From Massilia sp. BJB1822 (GTDB taxonomy: Bacteria; Pseudomonadota; Gammaproteobacteria; Burkholderiales; Burkholderiaceae_D), in the NCBI RefSeq assembly GCF_013369485.1, contig NZ_JABWEB010000001.1, positions 372,001-436,000 on the forward strand: 64,000 nucleotides of DNA. The letters are read 5' to 3'. This document shows positions 18,751 to 30,000 of the stretch, piece by piece (positions within the stretch are counted from its first letter, which is position 1; each line of letters begins with the position of its first letter). Both the position numbers and the translations under genes were made by a program. Below the pieces are notes generated by a model. That model was not told where the DNA came from. It worked only from the letters and a program-made list of their open reading frames with translations, and ran no database searches.

Positions 18751-19925
18751 AGCTGGAACCTGCTGGCGCTATCGGATGGCACTTCGCCCGTCACCAGCAG
18801 CTCGCCTTCGCGCAGGCCACCCAGCACCTCGGCCGACAGGCGGTTGCGCACGCCGACCTGCACCACGCGCTGCTCGATGGCGCCATCCTGGTTCATGACG
18901 CGGGCGGAAAACTGGCCCGGCTTGCCTTCCAGCGCCGTCAGCGCGGGCAGGGGCGCCACCAGCACATTCTTGACCGAGGCGGTGACGAAATGCACCTGGG
19001 CCGTCATCTGCGGCATCAATTCGCCATCGCTGTTATCCACATCGAACAGCGCGGTGTACAGCACCACCTTGCCCGAGGACGGCGTGATGGCCGTGCCGTT
19101 GTTGCGCGCCTCGGCCTGGGGCGGGGCGGGCAGCAGCTGGCGCACCTTGCCATGCCAGCGCCGCTGGTTGCCGCCCAGGGTGCTGAAATACACCGGCATG
19201 CCGGGTTTCACGCGCCGCACATCGGCTTCCGAGACTTCGGTCCACACCGTCATGCCCGACAGGTCGGCCACGCGCAGCACATTCGGCGTCTGGTAGGTGG
19301 CGTTCAGAGTCTGGCCTTCGCGCGCTTCGACCGAAACCACGGTGCCGCTCATGGGCGCGTAGATGCGGGTATAGCCCAGGCGCGCCTCGTCGGCCTTGAG
19401 GGTGGCTTGCGTCTGCTGGATTTGGGCCTGCAGATTGGCAATGCGGGCCGCCGCCGTCTCCAGCGCCGCCACGGCCAGCTGCATATCTTCCTCGCGGGTG
19501 GCGCCGTCGCGGACCAGTTGCTGCTGGCGGGTGTGCTGCTGACCCGCCAGACGGTGCTGGGCGCGCTGTTCGGACAATTGCGCATTCAGCCCCGCCAGGG
19601 CGGCCCGTCCGGCGTCCACGGTGGCCTGCTGCACGCTGGGATCGATTTCGACCAGCAACTGCCCCTTGCTGACGGTGGCGCCGGGCGTGACGTGCAGGCG
19701 CAGGATCTGGCCCGACACCTGGGCGCCGATATCCACATAGCTGCGCGGCTGCAAGGTGCCGACCGCCATCACATTCGCTTCGATGCTGGCCTTGGCCAGG
19801 CGGGCGGTCTCGATCTTGGGCGCTTTGCGCTGCTGCTGCCACCAGAAGGCGCCAGCCGCGCCCAGCGCCAGCAAAAGGGCTGCCGCCAGCCGGCGGCGGG
19901 TGAGGAGCTGTTTCGGAAAAGCCAT
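18747..19925 (-). CDS. macA: MacA-type periplasmic adaptor (membrane fusion) protein
   Basis: The 392-residue adaptor has an N-terminal membrane anchor (about residues 12-30), a lipoyl half-motif ([19 protein letters not shown]), a long alpha-helical hairpin (about 100-170), a beta-barrel domain and a membrane-proximal domain. It links MacB to the outer-membrane protein encoded downstream. The ATG at 19925 is preceded by AAGG at a normal distance; a TTG six bases upstream is in frame but less likely. It is the first gene of the efflux operon. Confidence 0.93.
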   Translation of the reverse strand: MAFPKQLLTRRRLAAALLLALGAAGAFWWQQQRKAPKIETARLAKASIEANVMAVGTLQPRSYVDIGAQVSGQILRLHVTPGATVSKGQLLVEIDPSVQQATVDAGRAALAGLNAQLSEQRAQHRLAGQQHTRQQQLVRDGATREEDMQLAVAALETAAARIANLQAQIQQTQATLKADEARLGYTRIYAPMSGTVVSVEAREGQTLNATYQTPNVLRVADLSGMTVWTEVSEADVRRVKPGMPVYFSTLGGNQRRWHGKVRQLLPAPPQAEARNNGTAITPSSGKVVLYTALFDVDNSDGELMPQMTAQVHFVTASVKNVLVAPLPALTALEGKPGQFSARVMNQDGAIEQRVVQVGVRNRLSAEVLGGLREGELLVTGEVPSDSASRFQL

Positions 19926-20023
19926 GCACAAACCTTATTCGGGCGAAGCGGACAGGGCGTCCGCTCTTCATCTGCTATGACAGACCAGCCGGAAAAAGGG
20001 GTCAAAAATTGTTGTAAACAGGT

Positions 20024-20304
20024 TTATCCACGGAGTTTTCCCTGTATTTCCACAAGCTTATCCACATGGTTCTTGCTGGAAAAATAGGCGGAATTGCAGC
20101 CATACAGGCTTATTCAGCAGTTTTCCAGCACTTACCCACGCGCTTAATCACAGCCTTATCCACATTCGTCAAAAAGATGATGAAAACTGAAATATTCAGT
20201 CTGAAAAGAAAATTATCCAGTCGTCTTCCCCAGCTTATCCTCCCGCTTATCCATGGGTTTATGCCCCGCTTTTCCTTAGGCTTGCACACAGGTTTATCCA
20301 CAGG
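20024..20304 (+). repeat. Array B of degenerate DnaA-box-like units
   Basis: Perfect TTATCCACA boxes lie at 20058-20066, 20156-20164 and 20294-20302; single-mismatch boxes include TTATCCACG (20024) and TTAATCACA (20144). Three 12-bp units follow without gaps at 20131-20166 and six units of 11-12 bp at 20234-20304. All point the same way. The array fills the 430-base gap between the macA start and the glmU terminator; a stretch at about 20168-20212 is free of boxes. Confidence 0.75.
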
Positions 20305-20315
20305 CGAAGGTAAAC

Positions 20316-20339
20316 GAAAAACGGCGCCCGCAGGCGCCG
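20316..20339 (-). terminator. Rho-independent terminator of glmU
   Basis: On the minus strand CGGCGCC-TGCG-GGCGCCG is followed by TTTTTC, about 20 bases past the glmU stop codon. Confidence 0.85.
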
Positions 20340-20360
20340 CCGTTCCGACCGGGAGCAGTT

Positions 20361-21737
20361 TTACTTCTTGACCTTGACCGGACGCGTCCAGCCTTCGATG
20401 GTCAGCTGCTTGGGACGGGAAATGGTCAGCTTGCCGGCCGGCGCATCCTTGGTCAGGGTGGTACCGGCGCCCAGGGTCGCACCCGCGCCCACGGTGACGG
20501 GCGCCACCAGCTGGCTGTCGCTGCCGATGAAGGCGTCGTCCTCGATCACGGTGCGGAACTTGTTGGCGCCATCGTAATTGCAGGTGATGGTGCCGGCGCC
20601 GATATTCACGCGCGAACCGACGGTGGCGTCGCCGATATAGGCCAGGTGGTTGGCCTTGCTATGCGCCGCCACCTGGCTGTTCTTGATCTCGACGAAGTTA
20701 CCCACATGCACATCCTCGCCCAGCTCGGTGCCGGGACGCAGGCGGGCATATGGGCCGATGATGGAAGCCGGACCGACGACCGCCTCTTCGATATGGCAGA
20801 AGGGCTTGATGATGGCGCCGGCCGCCACGCGGGCGTTCACCAGCACATTGTAGGGGCCGACAGTGACGCCATCGGCCAGCTCGACGCGGCCTTCGAAGAC
20901 GCAGCCGACGTCGATGGTGACGTCGCGGCCGCAGATCAGCTCGCCGCGCACATCGATGCGGTGCGGGTCGATCACGGTCACGCCTTTTTCCAGCAGGGAC
21001 TTGGCGATATTGTTCTGGTGGATGCCTTCCAGCTCGGCCAGCTGCACCTTGCTGTTCACGCCCAGCACTTCCCACTCCGCCTCTGGATGGGCCGAGACCA
21101 CGTCCACGCCCTCGGCCACGGCCTGGGCCACGATATCGGTCAGGTAGTACTCGCCCTGGGCATTGTCGTTCTTCAGCGCGGTCAGCCACTGCTTCAGGCG
21201 GGCGGTCGGCGCCACCATGATGCCGCTATTGATTTCCTTGATGGCGCGCTCGAATTCGTTGGCGTCCTTCTCTTCGACGATGCGCATGATCTGGCCGCCG
21301 ACGCGCACGATGCGGCCCAGGCCGAAGGGATTGTCCTGCACCACGGTGAGGATGCCGAGCTTATCCTTGCCGGCCGCTTCGGCCAGGCGCTGCAGCGAGG
21401 CGGCGCTGGTCAGCGGCACGTCGCCGTACAGGATCAGGGTCGGCGCGTTGTCGTCGAGTTCCGGCAGCGCCTGCATCACGGCGTGGCCGGTGCCCAGCTG
21501 CGGTTCCTGCAGGGCGGCGGTGATCTGCATGCCATCCGGCTTTTTCTGTTTTTCCAGCGACTCCAGCACGGCTGCGCCGCCGTGGCCGTAGATCACGCAT
21601 AATTTGGCGGGAGACAGAGTGCGCGCGGTATCGATCACGTGCCACAACAGCGGCTTACCGGCCAGGGGATGCAAAACTTTCGGCAGGGCGGACTGCATGC
21701 GTTTGCCCATGCCGGCGGCGAGAATAACTACGTTCAT
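20361..21737 (-). CDS. glmU: Bifunctional UDP-N-acetylglucosamine pyrophosphorylase / glucosamine-1-phosphate N-acetyltransferase
   Basis: The 458-residue enzyme acetylates glucosamine-1-phosphate and couples it to UTP, giving UDP-GlcNAc for peptidoglycan and lipopolysaccharide. The N-terminal uridylyltransferase domain opens [19 protein letters not shown]; the C-terminal left-handed beta-helix starts near residue 250 and contains the acetyltransferase residues in [14 protein letters not shown] and NYDGANK. The start at 21737 is the conserved one; the frame is open further upstream but lacks homology. With glmS, also in this window, it covers most of the amino-sugar pathway. Confidence 0.97.
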   Translation of the reverse strand: MNVVILAAGMGKRMQSALPKVLHPLAGKPLLWHVIDTARTLSPAKLCVIYGHGGAAVLESLEKQKKPDGMQITAALQEPQLGTGHAVMQALPELDDNAPTLILYGDVPLTSAASLQRLAEAAGKDKLGILTVVQDNPFGLGRIVRVGGQIMRIVEEKDANEFERAIKEINSGIMVAPTARLKQWLTALKNDNAQGEYYLTDIVAQAVAEGVDVVSAHPEAEWEVLGVNSKVQLAELEGIHQNNIAKSLLEKGVTVIDPHRIDVRGELICGRDVTIDVGCVFEGRVELADGVTVGPYNVLVNARVAAGAIIKPFCHIEEAVVGPASIIGPYARLRPGTELGEDVHVGNFVEIKNSQVAAHSKANHLAYIGDATVGSRVNIGAGTITCNYDGANKFRTVIEDDAFIGSDSQLVAPVTVGAGATLGAGTTLTKDAPAGKLTISRPKQLTIEGWTRPVKVKK

Positions 21738-21765
21738 AGGCCGAAAATTCGAGTGAGTTAAAAAT

Positions 21766-22665
21766 ATGCAAAAGTTTAACACGCAGCACTCTTTTTCCCG
21801 GCGCGCCGGACTGTATATCGTGCTGGTCGTGGCCTTGCTGGTCACAGCATGCAGCTCGCTGCGCCTGGCCTACAACAATGGCGATACCTTGCTTTACTGG
21901 TGGCTGGACGGCTATATCGATTTCGACGGCGAGCAGAAGGGCGAAGTCAAACACGATATCGATGAGCTGTTCCGCTGGCACCGCAAAACCCAGTTGCAGG
22001 ACTATGTGCAGGTGCTGCAAAAAGCCCAGACCCAGCTGCAGCAGGGCAAGGTCAGCCGCGCCGACCTGCTGGCCAGCTATCACGATGCGCGCAACCGTAC
22101 CCAAGCCCTGCTGCTCAAGGCGGCGCCCGATATCGCCGATATGGCGCTGACCCTGCATCCCGAGCAGCTGGCCCAGATGGAAAAGAAATTCGCCAAGAAC
22201 AATGCCGATTTCCGCAAAAAGAATATGAAGGGGGACCGCGAGCAGCAGAACAAGTTCCGCTATAAGAAGTCGATGGACCAGTTCGAGCTGTGGTTCGGCA
22301 ATTTCAGTTCCGAGCAGGAAGCGGCGATCCGCCGCGCCTCCGACGCCCGTCCGCTCGACAATGAAATCTGGCTCGACGAGCGCATGCGCCGCCAGCGCAG
22401 CATCCTGGAGCTGGCGCAGCGCATTGCGCGCGAGCAGCCCAGCCGCGAGCAAGCCATCGCCTGGGTGCAGAGCCTGATCCGCGAAAGCTTCGCGCGCATG
22501 GACAATTCCGAGCGCAAACCTTTCATGGACGCGTATACCAGCAGCACCATCGACCTGGTCTACACCGTGGTCCAGCTGGCCACGCCGGCGCAGAAAGCCC
22601 ATGCCCACAAGCGCATGCAGGGCTGGATCGACGACTTCAACACGCTGGCGGCCCAGGCCAAGTAA
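21766..22665 (+). CDS. DUF6279 family lipoprotein
   Basis: A 299-residue protein with a signal segment (residues 15-30) and a lipobox ending in Cys (LLVTACSS), followed by the conserved opening [22 protein letters not shown]. The rest is helical and highly charged. The family is widespread in proteobacteria with no known function; an envelope location is expected. Its ATG is only 28 bases from the divergent glmU start. Confidence 0.85.
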   Translation: MQKFNTQHSFSRRAGLYIVLVVALLVTACSSLRLAYNNGDTLLYWWLDGYIDFDGEQKGEVKHDIDELFRWHRKTQLQDYVQVLQKAQTQLQQGKVSRADLLASYHDARNRTQALLLKAAPDIADMALTLHPEQLAQMEKKFAKNNADFRKKNMKGDREQQNKFRYKKSMDQFELWFGNFSSEQEAAIRRASDARPLDNEIWLDERMRRQRSILELAQRIAREQPSREQAIAWVQSLIRESFARMDNSERKPFMDAYTSSTIDLVYTVVQLATPAQKAHAHKRMQGWIDDFNTLAAQAK

Positions 22666-22722
22666 GGGCGGGGAGGCCTGCATGGTATAGTGGCCGCCGT
22701 TGAACCACCTCCCCGTTGTCCC

Positions 22723-23358
22723 ATGCAAAAGAAGAAGCCCGCCAAAGTCCCCGTCCACGGTCCCCAGCACGCCAAGCAGGTGCGCATCATCGGCGGGCAA
22801 TGGAAACGCTCGACGCTGCCCGTGCTGGAAGCGCTGGGCCTGCGTCCCACGCCGGACCGCGTGCGCGAAACGGTGTTCAACTGGATCAACCACCTGCGCG
22901 ACGGCGAATGGGCCGCAGCCCAGGTGCTGGACCTGTTCTCCGGCAGTGGTGCCCTCGGTTTCGAAGCGGCCAGCCGTGGCGCGCAGAACGTGCTCATGAT
23001 CGACAGCAATAGCGCCGTGGTGCGCCAGCTGGACAGCATCAAGGCCAAGCTGAACGCCGCCAATGTGACGGTGCAGCGCGGCGACGCCGTGGCCAGCGCC
23101 CAGTCGCTGGCGCTGCGCGGCCAGCGCTTCGACCTGGTCTTCCTCGATCCGCCTTACCAGCAAGACTTTCTGAGCAAGGCGCTGCCGCTGTGCGCCGGCC
23201 TGCTCAAGGAGGATGGCCTGGTATATGCCGAATCCGGCCTGCCGCTCACCTTCGAAGGGGAAGAAGTCCCCGAGTGGATGGCGGCTTGGGAGGTGGTCCG
23301 GGCGGATAAGGCTGGCATGGTGTACTATCACTTATTGAAATTGCGCCTAAAAAATTAG
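22723..23358 (+). CDS. rsmD: 16S rRNA (guanine(966)-N(2))-methyltransferase
   Basis: The 211-residue SAM-dependent enzyme methylates G966 of 16S rRNA. It has the RsmD hallmarks VRIIGGQWKRSTLPV, RPTPDRVRETVFNWI, the SAM-binding VLDLFSGSGALGFEAASRG and the catalytic FDLVFLDPPYQ. The basic N-terminal extension (about 17 residues) is longer than in E. coli. It is followed after 54 bases by coaD, a common gene pair. Confidence 0.95.
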   Translation: MQKKKPAKVPVHGPQHAKQVRIIGGQWKRSTLPVLEALGLRPTPDRVRETVFNWINHLRDGEWAAAQVLDLFSGSGALGFEAASRGAQNVLMIDSNSAVVRQLDSIKAKLNAANVTVQRGDAVASAQSLALRGQRFDLVFLDPPYQQDFLSKALPLCAGLLKEDGLVYAESGLPLTFEGEEVPEWMAAWEVVRADKAGMVYYHLLKLRLKN

Positions 23359-23379
23359 CAGCAGCGATTTCAGGCATAA

Positions 23380-23913
<534 letters not shown>

Positions 23914-23919
23914 CCTTAA

Positions 23920-24201
<282 letters not shown>

Positions 24202-24283
24202 GCATCCAAAAATAGCATGGGCGTGCACAATTAGGCGCGGCCGGTGGTATATTTCACCGGCAACCACACTAATTGGAGACAGC

Positions 24284-24877
24284 ATGTCCATCACCCGCCG
24301 CACCCTGATCCAGGCAGCCGCCGCTGCCCTGATGTTCTCTGCCGCCCCGGTTTTCGCCAGCACCGACGTGGCCGGCGTGAAATTCGAGGAAACCGCCACC
24401 GTTGCCGGCCAGCAGCTCAAGCTGAACGGCGCCGGCCTGCGCACCAAGGTCATCTTCAAGGTCTATGCCCTGGGCCTGTATCTGAGCGAGAAAAAGACCA
24501 GCATGGCCGACATCCTGGCCGTGCCGGGCGCGCGCCGCATCCAGATCGTCAGCATGCGCGACCTGAGCTCGGAAGACTTCGGCAAGGCCTTCATGGATGG
24601 CCTGAACGCCAATACCGACCAGGCCGAACGCACCAAGATCCTGCCGCAAACCAAAACCTTCGGTGAAATGTTCGCCGCCATCCCCGGCCTGAAGAAGGGC
24701 GATGTGCTGCTGGTGGACTGGATTCCCGGCGTCGGCACGCAATGCCAGCTGAATGGGAAGAAAATCGGGGAAACCGTGCCGGATGTCGCGTTCTACAACG
24801 CGATTACCCGCATCTGGATTGGGGACAAGGCAGTAGACAGCTCGCTGAAGCCGAAACTGCTGGGTGAAACGAAGTAA
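24284..24877 (+). CDS. Chalcone isomerase-like secreted protein
   Basis: A 197-residue protein with a Tat-like or Sec signal (MSITRRTLIQAAAAALMFS, cleavage near VFAS) and the chalcone isomerase-like fold (about 30-190): RTKVIFKVYALGLYLSEKK and the terminal part GDVLLVDWIPGVGTQ. Bacterial members lack the plant catalytic set and are probably fatty-acid binding or stress-related periplasmic proteins; no substrate can be inferred. It has GGAGA before the ATG and stands alone. Confidence 0.85.
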   Translation: MSITRRTLIQAAAAALMFSAAPVFASTDVAGVKFEETATVAGQQLKLNGAGLRTKVIFKVYALGLYLSEKKTSMADILAVPGARRIQIVSMRDLSSEDFGKAFMDGLNANTDQAERTKILPQTKTFGEMFAAIPGLKKGDVLLVDWIPGVGTQCQLNGKKIGETVPDVAFYNAITRIWIGDKAVDSSLKPKLLGETK

Positions 24878-24932
24878 GCTTCGATGCTGCAATGCGGCAG
24901 ACGGGTATCCCCGCTGCCGCCACTTTCATTTC

Positions 24933-25226
24933 TCAGGAACGCGATGCCAGGGCATACAGCTCGGCGGCATGGCTGGGCGAGCCATCGGGCGAGTTCAGCA
25001 TGCTTTTCAGCAGCATCGCGTCATGCATCTTGCGGCGGTTCAGCTGCTCCTCTTTACTCATTTTTGGCTTAACGACCATCATTGCAGCGCGTGCCACGCC
25101 GCGCAGCAGCGGCTGGAACAGCATCACGGTGCCGAATACCAGGGCCACGCCCAGCAGCACCAGAACGGCGTCCATGAAGGAGAGGTCTTGCAGAAAAAGT
25201 TGCGACGCGGAAATGAAGGTAGACAT
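24933..25226 (-). CDS. Small membrane protein of unknown function
   Basis: A 97-residue protein with one clear hydrophobic segment (about residues 17-40: FMDAVLVLLGVALVFGTVML) and a basic, helical C-terminal half. No family is recognised. It lies between a convergent chalcone-isomerase-like gene and a divergent LysR gene, and an AT-rich promoter-like stretch of about 130 bases precedes it. Confidence 0.6.
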   Translation of the reverse strand: MSTFISASQLFLQDLSFMDAVLVLLGVALVFGTVMLFQPLLRGVARAAMMVVKPKMSKEEQLNRRKMHDAMLLKSMLNSPDGSPSHAAELYALASRS

Positions 25227-25361
25227 GATGTTTCAGTTGCATTTAGAATCTAGCGTAACTATAGTGCAGCGCAACATATAAATCTAATTTTGTTTCCCAA
25301 TAATAATTATAATTATTGTGAATAATCATTCGCGCCGCCCCCAACCTGACCGCTAAACACC

Positions 25362-26330
25362 ATGAGCTTTCTGACGCTGGACCTTAATCTGCTGCGCGTC
25401 TTCGACGCCGTGATGACCGAGCAGAACCTGACGCGCGCGGCCGGCCACCTGGCCATGACCCAGCCGGCGGTCTCGAACGCCATCAAGCGCCTGCGCGAAA
25501 GCCTGGGCGACGACTTGCTGATCCGCACCGCCTACGGCGTCAAGCCGACCCCGCGCGCCGAAGCCCTGTGGCCAGCCGTGCGCAGCGCCCTGGCCTCGCT
25601 GGAAGCGGCGGTGGCGCCTGGCACCTTTGACGTCTCGCGCGCCCATGCCACCTTCCGCATGGCCATGGCCGACGCCACGGCCGCCTTCTGGCTGCCCTCG
25701 CTGATGCGTTCGATCGAGCGCGAAGCGCCCGGCGTGAATGTGAGGATGGTGCCGCTGACGACGCGCGAACCGCGTCCCATGCTGCTGCGCGGCGACATCG
25801 ACCTGGCGGTCGGCTTCTTCCCCGGCGTGGCGGCCCAACTGATGAGCGAACCGAGTTCGCCGATCCGCCACGAGCGCCTGTATTCCGGAACGTATGTCTG
25901 CGTGATGCGGCGCGACCACCCGCTGGCCAAGGGCGACCTGACGCTGGACAGCTACTGCGCCACCAACCACCTGCTGGTGAGCTTCTCCGGCCGCGCCCAC
26001 GGCCTGGTCGACGAAGCCCTGGCCCAGATCGGCCGCGAACGGCGCATTCTGCTGACGGTGAACCAATTCTTCACCGCCGGCCGCGTGGTCGCCAACTCCG
26101 ATTTAGTGACGGTGCTGCCCAAGCACCTGATCGCCTCCACCGGCATGACCGACGCGCTGATCTCGAAAGAGCTGCCCTTCCAGCTGCCCGCCGTCCACCT
26201 TGACATGCTTTGGCACGAACGCGACGCCCGCAGTCCCGTGCACAAATGGCTGCGCAGCCACCTCGAGAGCATGAACAGCGTCACCCAGCGCACCGCGCCC
26301 GGCACCGCCCCCAAGAACGACACCTACTAA
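25362..26330 (+). CDS. LysR family transcriptional regulator
   Basis: The 322-residue regulator has an N-terminal winged HTH (LDLNLLRVFDAVMTEQNLTRAAGHLAMTQPAVSNAIKRLRESLG split here over residues 4-46) and a periplasmic-binding-like effector domain from about 95. The effector part resembles the NodD/SyrM-type group (LWHERDARSPVHKWLRSHL near the end). No divergent partner of obvious metabolic role is next to it, so its target is unknown. Confidence 0.93.
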   Translation: MSFLTLDLNLLRVFDAVMTEQNLTRAAGHLAMTQPAVSNAIKRLRESLGDDLLIRTAYGVKPTPRAEALWPAVRSALASLEAAVAPGTFDVSRAHATFRMAMADATAAFWLPSLMRSIEREAPGVNVRMVPLTTREPRPMLLRGDIDLAVGFFPGVAAQLMSEPSSPIRHERLYSGTYVCVMRRDHPLAKGDLTLDSYCATNHLLVSFSGRAHGLVDEALAQIGRERRILLTVNQFFTAGRVVANSDLVTVLPKHLIASTGMTDALISKELPFQLPAVHLDMLWHERDARSPVHKWLRSHLESMNSVTQRTAPGTAPKNDTY

Positions 26331-26360
26331 GCCGCAAACCTTTGATCTAAATCAGCAAAT

Positions 26361-26412
26361 GTCTACCCCTGGTGTCAGGCACCAGGGTGGGACATTGTTT
26401 GATTTGGCGCAA
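26361..26412. repeat. Palindromic repeat with TTGATNTGGCGCAA tail
   Basis: Core CCCTGGTGTCAGGCACCAGG inside arms TGTCTACC and GGTGGGACATT, then TTGATTTGGCGCAA (26399-26412). The same layout occurs at 45034-45084. It lies in the convergent gap between the LysR and Lrp-type genes and just outside the latter's stop codon. Confidence 0.75.
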
Positions 26413-26418
26413 ACGGGC

Positions 26419-26874
26419 TTATTTGATGGGGAGCTTGCTGGTGTTTTTGACTTCTTCCATCACGGCGTAGGTGTGGGTTTCGCGTACGCCTTTCTGCAGC
26501 AGGGTCTTGCCGAGGAATTCGCGGTAGGCGGCCATGTCTTTCACGCGCGCTTTCACCAGGTAGTCGAAGCCGCCGGCCACCATATGGCATTCGAGCACTT
26601 CGGGGATGACTTGCACGCTTTGCTTGAAGGCGTCGAAGACTTCGGGTGTGGTGCGGTCGAGCACGACTTCGATGAAGACGAGCAGCGACACGTCCAGCAA
26701 TTGTGGATTAAGCTGGGCGGTATAGCCCATGATGTAGCCGGATTCGTGCAGCTTGCGCACCCGCTCCAGACAAGCGGCCGGCGATAGATTGACGCGTGCT
26801 GCCAGTTCTACATTGCTGATGCGGCCGTCGCTTTGCAGCTCCATCAGAATCTTCTTACTGATCTTGTCCAGCAT
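26419..26874 (-). CDS. Lrp/AsnC family regulator, probably controlling putA
   Basis: The 151-residue protein has the HTH LDKISKKILMELQSDGRISNVELAARVNLSPAAC (residues 2-36) and an RAM domain (about 70-145; CHMVAGGFDYLVKARVKDM). It is divergent from putA, whose product lacks its own DNA-binding domain, so this is likely the proline-responsive PutR/BkdR-type activator. The 212-base region between the two contains an inverted repeat suited to it. Confidence 0.92.
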   Translation of the reverse strand: MLDKISKKILMELQSDGRISNVELAARVNLSPAACLERVRKLHESGYIMGYTAQLNPQLLDVSLLVFIEVVLDRTTPEVFDAFKQSVQVIPEVLECHMVAGGFDYLVKARVKDMAAYREFLGKTLLQKGVRETHTYAVMEEVKNTSKLPIK

Positions 26875-26927
26875 GGATTCATCCCCTAATTAATTTTATT
26901 TGGTCAAATTCTCTCACTAAAAACTAT

Positions 26928-26950
26928 GTATTGCTAGTCCTAAGCAATAC
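26928..26950. promoter_or_regulatory. Inverted repeat, putative Lrp-type operator upstream of putA
   Basis: GTATTGCT (26928-26935) and AGCAATAC (26943-26950) form 8-bp arms with a 7-bp spacer in the putA-regulator intergenic region, 53 bases from the regulator start and about 135 from putA. Confidence 0.5.
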
Positions 26951-27004
26951 CAGAATTAATCCAGAAGAATCCCGCATACAATCAAATCATCAGCAGCACC
27001 GTAG

Positions 27005-27044
27005 AACACGCTCCGCAAACAGGGTTTGTCGGGCGTGTTTTCTT
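27005..27044 (+). terminator. Terminator-like hairpin in the putA leader
   Basis: Arms AACACGC (27005-27011) and GCGTGTT (27033-27039), with inner pairs CCG/CGG and AAAC/GTTT, are followed by TTTTCTT. It ends about 40 bases before the putA ATG. It could be the end of a leader transcript (attenuation) or merely a relic terminator. Confidence 0.5.
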
Positions 27045-27086
27045 ATGTGCTCAACCTCATTATTTCTTCGATAAAAGAGCCCCTTC

Positions 27087-30000
27087 ATGCACCCAGCAGC
27101 CCCTCCTTCCCTTGTCCCGTTTGCTACTCTGCAAGCCGAAATCCTGCGCGATCCCAGCCCGCTGCGCGCCGCCGTGACTGCCGCGTATCGCCGCGATGAG
27201 CAGGGCGCCGTGCAGTGGCTGCTGTCGCAAATCCGCGAAGGCGGCGCCGAAACTACGCAACAGGCGCAAATGCTGGCCCAGCGCCTGGTGAACTCGGTAC
27301 GTGAAAAACGTACCCGCTCGTCGGGCGTGGATGCCCTGATGCACGAGTTTTCGCTGTCCTCAGAAGAGGGCGTGGCGCTAATGTGCCTGGCTGAAGCACT
27401 GTTGCGTATTCCAGACAGCGCCACCGCCGACCGCCTGATCGCCGACAAAATCAGCAAGGGCGACTGGCGCAAGCACCTGGGCGAGTCGCCTTCGCTGTTC
27501 GTGAACGCGGCCACCTGGGGTCTGCTGGTGACGGGCAAGCTGGTCAGTTCGAGCAGCGAGCAGGGCCTGGGTTCGGCCCTGACCCGCCTGATCGCCAAGG
27601 GCGGCGAGCCGCTGATCCGCAAGGGCGTGGACCTGGCGATGCGCATGCTGGGCAACCAGTTCGTGACCGGCCAGACCATCGATGAAGCGATCAAGAACGG
27701 CCGCGAGAACGAGTCGAGCGGCTACCGTTATTCCTACGATATGCTGGGCGAGGCGGCGCTGACCGAGGCGGACGCAGCCAACTACTACGCCGCCTACGAG
27801 ACCGCGATCCACGCCATCGGCCGCGCGTCGAACGGCCGCGGCATCAAGGAAGGCCCGGGCATTTCGGTCAAGCTGTCGGCCCTGCACCCGCGCTACAGCC
27901 GCGCCCAGCGCGAGCGCGTGATGAATGAGCTGCTGCCGCGCCTGCGCCAGCTGGTGCTGCTGGCCAAGGGCTACGACATCGGCCTGAATATCGATGCGGA
28001 AGAGGCCGACCGCCTGGAGCTGTCGCTGGATCTGATGGAAGCGATGGCTTTCGACCCGGCCCTGGCCGGTTACGACGGTATCGGTTTCGTGGTGCAGGCT
28101 TACCAGAAACGTTGCCCCTTCGCTATCGACTTCCTGATCGATCTGGCCAAGCGCAGCGGCCGCAAATTCATGGTGCGCCTGGTCAAGGGCGCGTATTGGG
28201 ATGCCGAAATCAAGCGCGCCCAGGTGGACGGCATGCCCGGCTATCCGGTCTACACGCGCAAGGTGTACACCGATGTGTCCTACCTGGTGTGCGCGCAGAA
28301 GCTGCTGGCCGCGACCGACGTGATTTATCCGCAGTTCGCTACCCACAATGCGCAAACCGTGTCCACCATCTACACCTGGGCCAAGCGCGACGGCATCGAC
28401 GACTACGAGTTCCAGTGCCTGCACGGCATGGGCGAGACCCTGTACGACCAGGTGGTCGGCGCCGACAAGCTGGGCAAGGCCTGCCGCATTTACGCCCCGG
28501 TCGGTTCGCACGAAACGCTGCTGGCCTACCTGGTGCGCCGCCTGCTGGAAAACGGCGCCAACTCGTCCTTCGTGAACCAGATCGTGGACGAGAGCATTCC
28601 GGTCGAATCGCTGGTGAAAAACCCGGTGGATATCGCGCGCGAACAAGGCGGCCTGCCGCACCCGGCCATCCCGCAGCCGCTGAATATGTTCGGCGCCGAG
28701 CGTCTGAACTCGGCCGGCCTGGACTTGGCGAACGAAGATGTGCTGCGCCATATCTCGGCCGTGCTGGCTGAGCAGCGCAGCTGGAGCGCCGTGCCGCTGC
28801 TGGCTGTGGCCGCCAGCGAGGGCCAGCCAGCCCAGCCGGTCGTCAATCCGGCGCAAAAGAGCGATGTGGTGGGCCAGGTAACGGAAGCCAATGCTGCCGA
28901 CGTGGAAAACGCGCTGGCCAGCGCCAGCCATTTCGCCATGGACTGGCAGACGGTGGAACCGTCTCAGCGCGCCGCCGCCCTGGTGCGCGCCGCCGAGCTG
29001 TTCGAAACCCATATGCTGGAACTGATGACGCTGGCGATCCGCGAAGCGGGCAAATCGCTGCCGAATGCGATTGCCGAAATCCGCGAAGCCGTGGACTTCC
29101 TGCGCTATTACGCCGCCGAGGTGAGCAGCGCGCCGAATACCCTGGCCCTGGGTCCGGTCACCTGCATCAGCCCGTGGAACTTCCCACTGGCCATCTTCAC
29201 CGGCCAGGTTGCCGCCGCGCTGGCAGCCGGCAATGTGGTGCTGGCCAAGCCAGCCGAGCAGACCCCGCTGATCGCTTTCCGCGCCGTGGAGCTGCTGCAT
29301 GAAGCCGGCATTCCGCGTGCCGCCCTGCAATTCCTGCCAGGCCGCGGCGAAGTCGTTGGCGCCGGCCTGTGCAACGATGCCCGCGTCAAGGGCGTGATCT
29401 TCACCGGCTCGACCGAAGTGGCTCAGCTGATCAACCGTTCGCTGGCCAAGCGCGCCGCGGCCGAGCATGCCGATATCCCGCTGATCGCCGAAACCGGTGG
29501 CCAAAACGCCATGATCGTCGATTCCTCCTCGCTGCCGGAGCAGGTGGTGCAGGATGCGATTTCCTCGGCTTTCGACAGCGCCGGCCAGCGCTGCTCGGCC
29601 CTGCGCGTACTGTTCCTGCAGGAAGATATCGCCGACAAGACCATCCGCATGCTCAAAGGCGCCATGGCCGAGCTGAAAATCGGCAGCCCAGACCGTCTGG
29701 TGACCGATATCGGCCCGGTGATCGATGCCGAGGCACAGCAAAATCTGCTGTCCCACATCGAAACCACGCGCAAAACGGCGGTCAACAGCTTCTCGCTGGG
29801 TCTGCCAAGCGATGTGAACGGTACTTTCGTGCCGCCGACCGTGCTGGAAATCCGCTCGCTCAACGAGCTGAGCAAGGAAGTTTTCGGCCCGGTGATGCAC
29901 GTGATCCGCTACAAGCGCGCGGATCTGCCGAAAGTCATTGGCGAAATCAATGCCAGCGGCTTTGGCCTGACCCTGGGCGTGCATTCGCGCATCGATGAAA

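Noticed and set aside
20024..20304. Array B as the replication origin itself
   Set aside because: No dnaA, dnaN, rpmH or other origin gene is near, and no AT-rich unwinding element beside the boxes is evident, so oriC was not called.
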